Source: SAR324 cluster bacterium (lineage in GTDB: Bacteria > SAR324 > XYD2-FULL-50-16). Taken from it: a stretch of 42,260 nucleotides of DNA. The notes below the pieces were generated by a model, which had not been told where the DNA came from, searched no databases, and was given only the letters and a program-made list of their open reading frames with translations. The position numbers were made by a program, and so were the translations under genes. This document shows, one piece after another, positions 18,762-27,945 of the stretch. Position 1 is the first letter of the stretch; every line of letters starts with the position of its first letter. The stretch lies in the NCBI GenBank assembly GCA_002401295.1, contig NVSR01000002.1, positions 40,132-82,391 of the forward strand, written 5' to 3'.

Positions 18762-20077
18762 TTTGCCCTCCTCATGGGTGGATTAAGCGCTTCTTTCAAC
18801 TCTGCTACGGCTAGGGATGGCATGATCTTGACAAACAGCCAGAACCACATAAAGAACCAGCCAAAACTTCCCAGGGTGATCCAAAGTTCAACCCACTCAA
18901 AGGTATAGGTACCCCAAGCATAAGGATCAAAATCATGGGCCAAAGAAGTCACCACAATATTGAATCGCTCCAACCACATTCCAATGTTGATCAAGATAGA
19001 AATCAAGAACAGTGCGGGAATGTTGGTACGAATCTTCTTAAACCACAGTGGAATAGGCGCGATAACATTACAGAAAACCATTAACCAGAAGAAATTCTTC
19101 ATTTCACCGAAAGGTCGATACCAGAAGAGCGCACGCTCATATTTGGCACCACTATAGTAAGCGATGAAGAATTCAATAGAATAAGCATAGCCTACGATGA
19201 CAGTGGTAAACAGGATCATCTTGGCCATGCCTTCCAGATCCTTAATCGTGATGATATCCCTAAAGCCGGGGAAAGCCAGGCGTAAGGGGATCATCAGCGT
19301 CAATACCATCGCACAGCCAGAGAAGATCGCACCGGCCACAAAGTAGGGCGCGAAAATCGTGGTATGCCAACCGGGGATACTGGACATGGCAAAATCCCAA
19401 GATACGATCGAGTGAACCGAGAATACCAGGGGAGTCGCGATCGCTGCAAACAGCAAATAGCCACGCATGTAATGCAACCATTGATGGTTGGTTCCACGGA
19501 AGCCCAGAGCCGGAAGACTATAGAGAAAACGCTTAATGCCTTTAGACTCGTCTCGCACAGTAGCGAGATCGGGAATCAATCCCAACAAGAAAAAAGCGAT
19601 GGAAACAGACATATAAGTTGATACGGCGAACACGTCCCACAAGAGTGGAGACTTGAAGTTTACCCATAACTGTCGTTGGTTAGGGTAAGGGATCAACCAA
19701 TAAGCGTTCCAGGCTCGACCCACGTGAATAATGGGGAAAAGCCCTGCTGTCATCACTGCGAATACAGTCATCGCCTCAGAAGCTCGATAAATCGAAGTTC
19801 TGAAGGGAGCTCGTACCAAATACAAGACGGCGGAAATCAAAGTTCCTGCATGACCGATACCAACCCAAAATACGAAGTCAGTAATATAGACACCCCAACC
19901 GATGGGATGACTGATACCACTCCACTCCAAACCATGGCGAATCTGGTATCCCCAGGCAAAAACACCCATGCCTAAAATGCCCAAAATGACCATCAGGCTT
20001 AACCACCAGGCCTTCCCTGGGGGCTCCAGGGAGTTCAACACATCATCATTGATACTGGCGTAAGTTATATTGCTCAC
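18758..20077 (-). CDS. actC: Alternative Complex III NrfD-like membrane subunit ActC
   Basis: Polysulfide-reductase NrfD-type: FVFWVGIGHAGTLISAVLYL, WRTSIYRASEAMTVFAV-like segment, WLERFNIVV. Confidence 0.92.
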   Translation of the reverse strand: MSNITYASINDDVLNSLEPPGKAWWLSLMVILGILGMGVFAWGYQIRHGLEWSGISHPIGWGVYITDFVFWVGIGHAGTLISAVLYLVRAPFRTSIYRASEAMTVFAVMTAGLFPIIHVGRAWNAYWLIPYPNQRQLWVNFKSPLLWDVFAVSTYMSVSIAFFLLGLIPDLATVRDESKGIKRFLYSLPALGFRGTNHQWLHYMRGYLLFAAIATPLVFSVHSIVSWDFAMSSIPGWHTTIFAPYFVAGAIFSGCAMVLTLMIPLRLAFPGFRDIITIKDLEGMAKMILFTTVIVGYAYSIEFFIAYYSGAKYERALFWYRPFGEMKNFFWLMVFCNVIAPIPLWFKKIRTNIPALFLISILINIGMWLERFNIVVTSLAHDFDPYAWGTYTFEWVELWITLGSFGWFFMWFWLFVKIMPSLAVAELKEALNPPMRRAK

Positions 20078-20086
20078 GAAAATCTC

Positions 20087-23000
20087 CTATGCTTTGTGGT
20101 TGTTGTGCTTAACTTTTTTCAAGTAAGTAATGGCCGGCAAAAAGGCCAATTCTTCCAACTGGATATATCCACGCTTGGTACTCTTCTTGATTTGAGAAAC
20201 TTCACTCTTAGAATCCTTAACGTTTCCAAAAGTAATAGCATCAGCACCACAAGTTTGCTGGCAAGCAGTCTGCAGCTCACCGTCATACACTTCTCGCCCT
20301 TCATCTTTGGCGATATCTTTGATTTCGCGGATTCTCGTGTAGCAAAAATTACATTTTTCCATGACACCCTTCTCTCGAACGGTAGCGCCTGGATTCAATT
20401 GAAGATGTAATGGGCTTGGGAATTCATAATCCCTCCAGTTAAACCTTCTCTGCTTGTACACACAGTTGTTTGCACAATATCTGGTTCCAACACAGCGGTT
20501 ATAAACCATGGCGTTGATGCCATCAGGCGTATGGTAGGTAGCGTAAACGGGACAGACAGGCTCGCACCCGGCGTTTTCACATTGACCACACATTTCCGGT
20601 GTAAAGTAAGTCTCAACTTTCCCGGTTTCCTTATTTTTATCGAAATAACGTTCGACTCGCAGCCAGCTCATCTCACGCCCTACACCCATACGATCTTTAC
20701 CAACCACAGGCAGGTTATTTTCCGCATAACAAGCAACCATACAAGCGGAACAACCAGTACAACGATCCAAGTCAATGGTCATGCCCCACTTATAGGTATC
20801 GTAGTATTTGACATTGGTTTTGCCCGCCATCAGCGCGGCATCCTCAATATCCTTCTCCCGAGTTTCGTAGAAACTGGTATTGTCTTCGAGATCAGTCGTA
20901 TAGACTCGATGTCGTAGCTGATGTCCTCCGCTTTTGCCGTCTTCTTTCAGACCTAGCATAGCGCCCATCGATGCTGTCTGGACAAAACCTCGACCTTTTT
21001 GACTACGATCACCCATGCCAGCTTTAGCGTCTGCTTGCAGCGCTTCAATATCATCACGATATTGTCCGTCAGGGGTCACCAGATAAGCTTTACGTCCCGT
21101 AGGCTTCACTGTGACTTGTGTCGAAGCAAAATTCAGATCTCCTGAAAGCCCATCTTGTTGGAAAGGCAGGAGTTCCATCACATTCACACCCACTACGTTG
21201 TGAATCGTCTGTCGACTCTCTTCAGCGGTCTCAATGACTGGAATCCAAGCGCTCTGTCCGTGACTGGTCTTGTAATTAGCCATAGGCACAACTCGTCCCA
21301 GACCGGCAGGCATGGCCACGGTGTTTTCAGCGATGCCGTAATATAACCAGGCAGCGACTTCAACTTTACCGTAAGGACTGGAAACTTCTACCAAATCCCC
21401 ATGTCTGATACCCAGTTTGATCGCTGTATCCGGGTTGATTTCCACCCAGGAATCCCAAACGATTTGTGTAATTGGATGAGGAATTTCCAGCATCCAAGTC
21501 CGGTTACCATTCTTACCGCCTGCACTATGCAGTGAAGAGTTCGCCGCAATCAGAGTCAATCCTGTAGCCGCTTTTCCAGGCTTGTGGGACAAGGCTGCAG
21601 TATCAAAGGCAACATCTTCTGTGGTGAAGTCTGAGAAATGACCACCTTTTTGCAGGGCCTTTTTCCAGAAATCAACGAATGCCTGAGAATTCTCAACTTC
21701 GCTTTGGACGTCTTCCCAAGATTCTTTCAACAAGGCTTGGAAATTATCATAGTCTTCAAAAGTGTCATTATCAGCGGCTTCAGCCAACTGAATAAACAAG
21801 TCACCCAACTCTACTGTGTCATAACCAGGCACTGTAGCCATGGTAGGCTGCTGTAGAGAATAAATTCCCGTTCTAGGTCGAGAATCACCCCAGCTTTCTA
21901 AGTAGTGAGAGATAGGCAAGTGCAGTTTCGCCAATGCGGACGTTTCATCTGCTTCTGTAGAGAAGGAAACGACGAAAGGAACTTTCTGCAATGCTTCCGT
22001 AAACTTAGAGTCTTTAGGTAACGCATAAGCAGGATTGACGTTTTCAATAATCACAACGTCATATTGTCCTTTCTGCATGCCCTTGATAGCAGCTTCCATT
22101 TCAGCAATACTGTTGGCACCATCTTGATAATCGGCACCGAATAGAACTGTTTTCCCGATATTGCCACCGATATAGTTCAGGACATTAACGGCAATTTGTA
22201 GTTTTGTTCCGTCTTGGCTGGCTGTACTATTTCCTCCGGCCAGAGCCAAGCTCTTACCTTTGGTACCAAATTCTTTGGCCAGTTCTTTGATCTTAGCGGC
22301 AGGGACTCCTGTTCGATTAGCAACAGCGCTAACGGAGTAACCACTCAAATAGCTTTCCAACTGATCTTTTTCTGCCTTGGGCAGTGTTGAACCAGCCAAC
22401 AAAGTATTAGCTACAGCTAAAGCAATTTCACCTTCCGCGCCGTTGGAGCAGCTTACCCACTCATCAGCATTGGATCCGGTTAAGGACATGTGAGGTGAGA
22501 CGTGAACGAATTTTCCTTTCTGACCATGCTTGAAAGCATGCATTTTGGTATAACCTCTGGTCAATTTCAGAGAATATAACCAGCTTTCCAGGAAGTCCGC
22601 GCCGAAGTTCAGCAAATAATCAGCATTTTCGATCGCATAATGAGGGATCTCTGCTTTGCCGAAAGTTAAGTCATTAGCCTTGCGGATACTGTTGGTAGGA
22701 GCGGTGTCAAAACCAATGGCGGTTCCGCCACCCATCGCTTCCAGCCAATCCTGCTGCAATTGATTCAGTACTCCAGTTTTTGGTGTACCGATATATAAGA
22801 TTCTTGAGCCTTTCTCTTGAGCTGCTACTAATTTCTCTGCCAGGATGTTCTTTCCTTTTTCCCAGGAGATAGCAGTTTGAGAGCCGTTTTCAATGGTTTT
22901 GGGACCAGTAACACGAGAGGGGCTATACAAGCCTTGCAGGGTGGATTGTCCCACTGCACATAAGCGTCCCTCACTAAGCGGATGATTGGGGTTCCCTTCA

Positions 23001-23230
23001 ACTTTAATCGCCCGTCCTTCACGGGTTCTTACGACCATTCCACAATTACTGGAACATTCCTGACAGGTCGTAGCAAAATGAATGGATACACCTGGGACAT
23101 AGTCGCTCGGGGGTACCAACATGGGTACCAGCTCCTCGACAGGATCCGTCCCACAGCTAGCAACGGCTGCTGTCGCGCCACTGACTGCTGCAACCTTGAA
23201 AAAGTCCCTTCGGTTTATACCTTTAAACAT
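20087..23230 (-). CDS. actB: Alternative Complex III ActB (TAT-exported molybdopterin-oxidoreductase-like + 4Fe-4S ferredoxin domains)
   Basis: TAT motif NRRDFFKVAAVSG; CQECSSNCGMVV; C-terminal DLDRCTGCSACMVACYAEN, MCGQCENAGCEPVCP, NRCVGTRYCANNCVYKQRRFNW. Confidence 0.94.
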   Translation of the reverse strand: MFKGINRRDFFKVAAVSGATAAVASCGTDPVEELVPMLVPPSDYVPGVSIHFATTCQECSSNCGMVVRTREGRAIKVEGNPNHPLSEGRLCAVGQSTLQGLYSPSRVTGPKTIENGSQTAISWEKGKNILAEKLVAAQEKGSRILYIGTPKTGVLNQLQQDWLEAMGGGTAIGFDTAPTNSIRKANDLTFGKAEIPHYAIENADYLLNFGADFLESWLYSLKLTRGYTKMHAFKHGQKGKFVHVSPHMSLTGSNADEWVSCSNGAEGEIALAVANTLLAGSTLPKAEKDQLESYLSGYSVSAVANRTGVPAAKIKELAKEFGTKGKSLALAGGNSTASQDGTKLQIAVNVLNYIGGNIGKTVLFGADYQDGANSIAEMEAAIKGMQKGQYDVVIIENVNPAYALPKDSKFTEALQKVPFVVSFSTEADETSALAKLHLPISHYLESWGDSRPRTGIYSLQQPTMATVPGYDTVELGDLFIQLAEAADNDTFEDYDNFQALLKESWEDVQSEVENSQAFVDFWKKALQKGGHFSDFTTEDVAFDTAALSHKPGKAATGLTLIAANSSLHSAGGKNGNRTWMLEIPHPITQIVWDSWVEINPDTAIKLGIRHGDLVEVSSPYGKVEVAAWLYYGIAENTVAMPAGLGRVVPMANYKTSHGQSAWIPVIETAEESRQTIHNVVGVNVMELLPFQQDGLSGDLNFASTQVTVKPTGRKAYLVTPDGQYRDDIEALQADAKAGMGDRSQKGRGFVQTASMGAMLGLKEDGKSGGHQLRHRVYTTDLEDNTSFYETREKDIEDAALMAGKTNVKYYDTYKWGMTIDLDRCTGCSACMVACYAENNLPVVGKDRMGVGREMSWLRVERYFDKNKETGKVETYFTPEMCGQCENAGCEPVCPVYATYHTPDGINAMVYNRCVGTRYCANNCVYKQRRFNWRDYEFPSPLHLQLNPGATVREKGVMEKCNFCYTRIREIKDIAKDEGREVYDGELQTACQQTCGADAITFGNVKDSKSEVSQIKKSTKRGYIQLEELAFLPAITYLKKVKHNNHKA

Positions 23231-23242
23231 TCCTTCTCCAAG

Positions 23243-23890
23243 TTATTTGTGACAAATAAGACAATCTTTTGAACCCTGAACTATGCCGTTCTGCTGAGCC
23301 AAGTTAGCCTCTTCCAGAATTTTTCCGCCTCGGGTTGCTCGTAGAGGACGGATCACTTTGCCGTCTACAGCCGGATGCTCATCTTTGTGGCAAGTCACAC
23401 ACCAGCCCATACTCAAATCAGTCGCCATGTTATCCATGGTGATTTCATCTTTTTGACTGATATCCCCATGACATTCCGTACAATCGAAACCGACATTCAA
23501 GTGTCTTTTATGGGAGAAATAAACAAAATCAGGCAAATCGTGGATTTTTTTCCAGGGAATCGTTTTCTGTTGATCCCAGTAATCTACCACTTTCTGAATT
23601 TCCTGTTTTTGGGTCTCAGTTGTCCCTTTAACCATAGTGTGACAACCAATACATGTCCGGACTGGAGGAACACCGGATGTGATCGACCTGCGAGCAGAGG
23701 TATGACAGAACTCACAAGCGATCTCGTTAGTTCCGGCATGGGTTTTATGGCTAAAAGCGATAGGCTGAGTAAACTCTTCAGCAGTCGCTGCCACTGTCAC
23801 TGTCGCTGTTGCTCCCGAGGCTAAAATCAATAGAGATAACAGTAGTGTTAATCTCTTTCGCAAGCCCAGGATTGCAAGAAGGTTCTTCAT
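23243..23890 (-). CDS. actA: Alternative Complex III pentaheme cytochrome c ActA
   Basis: Five CxxCH motifs: CEFCH, CIGCH, CTECH, CVTCH, CLICH; N-terminal membrane/signal segment. Confidence 0.92.
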   Translation of the reverse strand: MKNLLAILGLRKRLTLLLSLLILASGATATVTVAATAEEFTQPIAFSHKTHAGTNEIACEFCHTSARRSITSGVPPVRTCIGCHTMVKGTTETQKQEIQKVVDYWDQQKTIPWKKIHDLPDFVYFSHKRHLNVGFDCTECHGDISQKDEITMDNMATDLSMGWCVTCHKDEHPAVDGKVIRPLRATRGGKILEEANLAQQNGIVQGSKDCLICHK

Positions 23891-24099
23891 TGTTTAACCA
23901 GAGATATCGATTAAAGAAAGGCTACCCCCCCAAAGGCCGGCAGCTTTATGAAGTAATTTAAGAAAGTTCATTGCCAAACTTTCACTCGTACATTATTTTA
24001 CTGACGAGCGAAACGATTGAATCTAAGCATAACCTTGTTATAAAATCAATGCAGAAGTGACTATTTTCACAAAAATAGCCCGCAAGATCTAAGCTCCCC

Positions 24100-24140
24100 C
24101 TGTTTTACAGCATTTTGATAGGAAAATGCTTGTTTAACAG
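24100..24140. repeat. Long imperfect inverted repeat / stem-loop in the act-ecsC divergent intergenic region
   Basis: CTGTTTTACAGCATTTT gatagg AAAATGCTTGTTTAACAG; inner 7 bp perfect, outer arm imperfect. A second short hairpin CTATTTT-caca-AAAATAG lies at 24061-24078. Confidence 0.6.
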
Positions 24141-24335
24141 TTGAACCTTCTTCCAAAACAAAGGATACTGAGCAATGCAATCCCGATTTACAGCATATTT
24201 CCTTATTTTTTGCAATTAGAAATATCAAGTATTTCAGTCTGCTTTTTCATCCTGATTGTTGAGATCTTTCCTTTGGACTTACCTTGACATTATTAATTTT
24301 TTTGATTTTTCTCAGCTCAACCTTTCACTGAAATT

Positions 24336-25016
24336 TTGACCTTTATGGACATAAAGAACCCTTTTGGGCAGGCCTCAAAATACCTCCACGTAGATGCCAC
24401 TAAGGTATTAAGGGAGGTCCTGCATCTGGGTATCAATGGTGGCAGGGGACTATCCAGCGCAAAAGAATTAGGGAACAAGTATTTAGAAAACCCAAAGTAT
24501 CAGACACAGCAGGAAATGATTAACGCTTTGATACGCACAGAGGTTTACAAAAGCTTTACAACCGGTTTTTTAACTAATTTGGGAGGGGCCCTGACTTTAC
24601 CCGTAAGCATCCCCGCATCACTAGGTATCAACTGGGTGTTACAAACCAGAATGGTGGCGGCGATGGCCCATATTGGCGGCTTTAACATTGATGAACCTGG
24701 CATTCGCATGGCGATTGCCCTCTCCTTGCTGGGCAATAAAGGCAAAGAGCTCTTGAACGCAAACCTCAAAGAGATGGATCAGGTTCTCTTTCGCAATGTG
24801 ATCTCCAACCTCCCCAAAAAGACTATTTTCCTGCTAAAACAGGCTATTGCTAAAAAGATGATCAATATTGCTACTCAAAGGGGTTTTTCTCGGGTCAGTA
24901 AGGTTATCCCGATCATGCGAGGGGTGGTAGGGGGCATGGTAGACTACCATTCTTGCAAAGAAACCGCAGAGTTTGCCAAGGAGCTTTTTCAGTTTGACTC
25001 CCATTTCGATATTTAA
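24336..25016 (+). CDS. EcsC-like protein
   Basis: Gly/Ala-rich membrane-associated pattern (FLTNLGGALTLPVSIPASLGINWVLQTRMVAAMAHIGGF, RVSKVIPIMRGVVGGMVDYHSCKETAEFAKELF) typical of the EcsC family. Confidence 0.7.
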   Translation: MTFMDIKNPFGQASKYLHVDATKVLREVLHLGINGGRGLSSAKELGNKYLENPKYQTQQEMINALIRTEVYKSFTTGFLTNLGGALTLPVSIPASLGINWVLQTRMVAAMAHIGGFNIDEPGIRMAIALSLLGNKGKELLNANLKEMDQVLFRNVISNLPKKTIFLLKQAIAKKMINIATQRGFSRVSKVIPIMRGVVGGMVDYHSCKETAEFAKELFQFDSHFDI

Positions 25017-25037
25017 CCTATCCATTAGCTAAATCCA

Positions 25038-26078
25038 GTGGCCGAAAAAATTTTAATCATCCAATTGAAACAGATAGGAGATGTCCTGATGACTACGCCT
25101 GCAGTGCGTGCTCTTTATCAGGAAAACCCTCAGAGGGAAATCCATTACCTGACCCAAAAGCCATCCAATCAGATCTTTGAATTCAGTCCTTATATTAGTA
25201 AGACTATTCTTTACCCCTCCCAGGAAAAGGTTGGTGATCTCCTAAAACTGATAAAACAGCTCCGCAATGAGAACTATTCTACGGTGATTGATTTCTTAGG
25301 ATTGCCCAAAACCGCACTCTTAGCCCGTCTGACTGGTGCTAAACAACGGATTGGATTTAACCTGAGAGGCAGGAATCTATTTTATACGGATGCATTGGAC
25401 AAGTCGGCAGGGGTGCATTACTCAGCAGCTCAAAAGCTGGGTTTGTTAGAAGCTCTGGGGATTTATAGTCAGGATAGTCAGATCGACTTTTTTATTGGTG
25501 AGCAAGATCGGGAAAAGGCACGTCAAATTTTTGAGGAGGTTGGAGTAGATCCGGCTAAACTATTGGTAACCGTATCTCCCGTATCCAGGAGGGATTACAA
25601 GGTCTGGCCGGCACAACATTTTGCCCAACTTTGTGATTTTTTGATTGAAAAATATTCAGCCCAAATTCTTTTTTTATGGGGCCCGGGGGAAGAACACTTC
25701 ATTGAAGCCGTTCGCCAAGGCATGAAACATCAAGCCTTACCCAACTATGACATCCCTACAATCAGGCAAACAGTCGCCTTATTTGAACAAGCTGACTTGC
25801 ATATCGGCAATGATAACGGCCCCATGCATTTTGCAATCTCAACTCGTATGCCTACGATCGCAATCTTCGGTCGGCCTCAGGCGAAGAACTGGATTCCACC
25901 GCACAGGGCGCAGCATCAGGCAATCGAGTATGACCCCGGTTGCAAAGATAGCTGCACTTACCCTCAGTGCCAGCTCGAATGTATTCGAGGGGTCCAGCCT
26001 TCAATTGTAATCACAGCGGCCCAAGAACAGCTAGAAAGGATTCTTAGTGAAGGATTAAAGAGAGACAACCTCAAATAA
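25038..26078 (+). CDS. Glycosyltransferase family 9 / ADP-heptose:LPS heptosyltransferase-like (GTG start)
   Basis: ILIIQLKQIGDVLMTTPAVRALYQENP, VTVSPVSRRDYKVWPAQHFAQLCDFL, LHIGNDNGPMHFAISTRMPTIAIFG. Confidence 0.9.
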   Translation: MAEKILIIQLKQIGDVLMTTPAVRALYQENPQREIHYLTQKPSNQIFEFSPYISKTILYPSQEKVGDLLKLIKQLRNENYSTVIDFLGLPKTALLARLTGAKQRIGFNLRGRNLFYTDALDKSAGVHYSAAQKLGLLEALGIYSQDSQIDFFIGEQDREKARQIFEEVGVDPAKLLVTVSPVSRRDYKVWPAQHFAQLCDFLIEKYSAQILFLWGPGEEHFIEAVRQGMKHQALPNYDIPTIRQTVALFEQADLHIGNDNGPMHFAISTRMPTIAIFGRPQAKNWIPPHRAQHQAIEYDPGCKDSCTYPQCQLECIRGVQPSIVITAAQEQLERILSEGLKRDNLK

Positions 26079-26690
26079 CTCTTTACGGTTTTCAGCCTTT
26101 TCCAAAACATAGCGCACTCGCTCTTGCCAAAGGCGTCCAAACTCTTTCAGTTCTTCCGGAGTGGCAGCGCCTCCCAAAGATTTCTGCATCAGTTCTCCCA
26201 TTTTAGGATCACCTGGGATCTTATGAGCGTGATAAAACACACCTACTGATTTACCCGTATCCGTACGGGTAAAAATGAAGGGAGATTCATCCCTCGTTTT
26301 TTGATTAAAGCTTAAAAGCCCTGACCGCTGAAATTGCCCGGCCAATCCATAAAATCCATTTTCCGCGCAAGCACCCGTCAGATAGGTAATCGCTTGACTC
26401 AAGGGTCCCATGGCACCAGAAGTCGCAGTCTCCGGGCACTCCACTTGAATTTGCCCTCGAACGGGGGTTTCCTGCTCATCGTATAAAGCAGCCATGGCTT
26501 CCACCACGATTCCGTAAGCACCGGCAATCGTAGGGCATGAATGCCCACTCAGCTTCACGACATCCTGAAAACTATATTCCACCGCCTCTGGTTCCGCATT
26601 ACCCGTTAAAAAGGCCCCCAAAGGGTCCAAGAAACGTAGTTTTGGTAAAACATCCAAGTAGTCAGGTAGCCAGTTTTGTCCCATGATCAT
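26055..26690 (-). CDS. FmdE-like domain protein of unknown function
   Basis: DVVKLSGHSCPTIAGAYGIVVEAMAALY resembles the FmdE GHxCPG region; no CxxC zinc ribbon seen. Confidence 0.45.
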   Translation of the reverse strand: MIMGQNWLPDYLDVLPKLRFLDPLGAFLTGNAEPEAVEYSFQDVVKLSGHSCPTIAGAYGIVVEAMAALYDEQETPVRGQIQVECPETATSGAMGPLSQAITYLTGACAENGFYGLAGQFQRSGLLSFNQKTRDESPFIFTRTDTGKSVGVFYHAHKIPGDPKMGELMQKSLGGAATPEELKEFGRLWQERVRYVLEKAENRKELFEVVSL

Positions 26691-26729
26691 TCACCTAATA
26701 ATTCATTAATTATTTTGAGTATCCCTTCG

Positions 26730-26757
26730 CGGTTATCGATTATCCCTCCAGGGATAA
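26730..26757. repeat. Heptamer remnant CGGTTAT/CGATTAT overlapping hairpin TTATCCC-tcca-GGGATAA
   Basis: Read directly; same heptamer as 16047-16070. Confidence 0.55.
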
Positions 26758-26832
26758 GCAAGAACCACGATTTGGATGGAAACGTACAGTAGGCACGGAG
26801 TCATCCCCTAGGGTGCAATTAACCACCAACCA

Positions 26833-27798
26833 TCAGAAGACATGGCCTAGTCGCACACTAAAATCGGTAAAAGTATCTTCATACTCTCTAACGATGCTGT
26901 CTGATGTAAAATAGAACCCAAGAACCAAACCACTGGGTGGAACCCAAAGAACCCCCATTTGATTCCTAATCTTCTTTACATCCTGATTTTGTTCAGTAAA
27001 TTCAATGGATCGAGTTCTATAAGCGAAAAGCAGCCCACTAAACATTATTTCGATATCCCCACGGGTGGTGAGTGTGCCGGGCTGTTCATTGGCTAATTGA
27101 TTGAGGGTCGCCTGTTTTTCAGATTCCGGAGCTGTAGTTAAGGAGAATTCCATACGAAACTGAACCTTTCCGACTTCTCCTGCATTTAAAGCAAGCGCTG
27201 CGGTCAATTCCGTCCAATTATTATCAACCTTATGGGAACTGGCTTCTTTGACGCGCTCCACCGCCCCCCCTACTTTCAGATAATCTCCCATAGCAATGGA
27301 GAGACTGCCTATAGTACCAGTTCGAGTCGTATCTAGTTCTTGCAGTGTAGATGAAATATAATCCTTGGTAACCGTGGAATGAATTCCAAGGCCAATAGAA
27401 ACAAAGTCATCCCCAAAAAGCACAAAGTTTCCTCGTACCTCGGTAGATTCAAGGTTGACGGTACCTTGATTGTTGAGCGGCTGTTTGGTAGCGGTTGACA
27501 GGCTCTTCACCGACCCCTCAAAGAAAAAATTACTAATATTAAAAGCGATATCGGCGGAATAGCCGGTGGCATCAAAATCATAGATATTAGCCTGATTTTG
27601 TTCCCTGACTCCACTTTGTTCGAGATATTCCACACCAATGGAGGCAATTTTTCTCCATCCCGAAGCTGCTGGCATGATCACATTTTGTGTCGGATCCAAA
27701 GAGGGGCTTACCACTTGACCATACCCATTAGTGGTTCCAAGACAGAGCAATAAAAGCCAAAAGTTCAACAACTTTTTCATATTCATTTTCCAATTCAT
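26833..27798 (-). CDS. Exported beta-rich (outer-membrane-like) protein of unknown function, paralog 1
   Basis: Signal peptide MKKLLNFWLLLLCLGTTNGYGQ; amphipathic alternation; C-terminal FSVRLGHVF ending in Phe. Confidence 0.6.
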   Translation of the reverse strand: MNWKMNMKKLLNFWLLLLCLGTTNGYGQVVSPSLDPTQNVIMPAASGWRKIASIGVEYLEQSGVREQNQANIYDFDATGYSADIAFNISNFFFEGSVKSLSTATKQPLNNQGTVNLESTEVRGNFVLFGDDFVSIGLGIHSTVTKDYISSTLQELDTTRTGTIGSLSIAMGDYLKVGGAVERVKEASSHKVDNNWTELTAALALNAGEVGKVQFRMEFSLTTAPESEKQATLNQLANEQPGTLTTRGDIEIMFSGLLFAYRTRSIEFTEQNQDVKKIRNQMGVLWVPPSGLVLGFYFTSDSIVREYEDTFTDFSVRLGHVF

Positions 27799-27945
27799 AG
27801 TGCCCTCTGTTTTCGTAGTAAGGCAGCGTCCTATGCCTGCGTATAGGAACTCGCTATTAACTCGAGGTTTATTTTTTCCAGCTCTCCTACATTTTCAGAG
27901 TATAGAAGACTCTAAAAGATCAGTATCTGCGTTCCATTTCTTGAG

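Noticed and set aside
20531-20917. 128-aa plus-strand ORF antisense to actB ferredoxin domain
   Set aside because: Opposite conserved 4Fe-4S coding sequence; no own start context or motif.
23375-23824. 149-aa plus-strand ORF with CHCHCRCC-like cysteines, antisense to actA
   Set aside because: The cysteines arise from reverse reading of the repetitive actA signal-peptide region; actA is supported by five CxxCH motifs.
24284-24312. Possible sigma-70 promoter TTGACA upstream of the EcsC-like gene
   Set aside because: The -35 match is perfect, but no convincing -10 hexamer is found at 16-18 bp spacing; the region is poly-T-rich.
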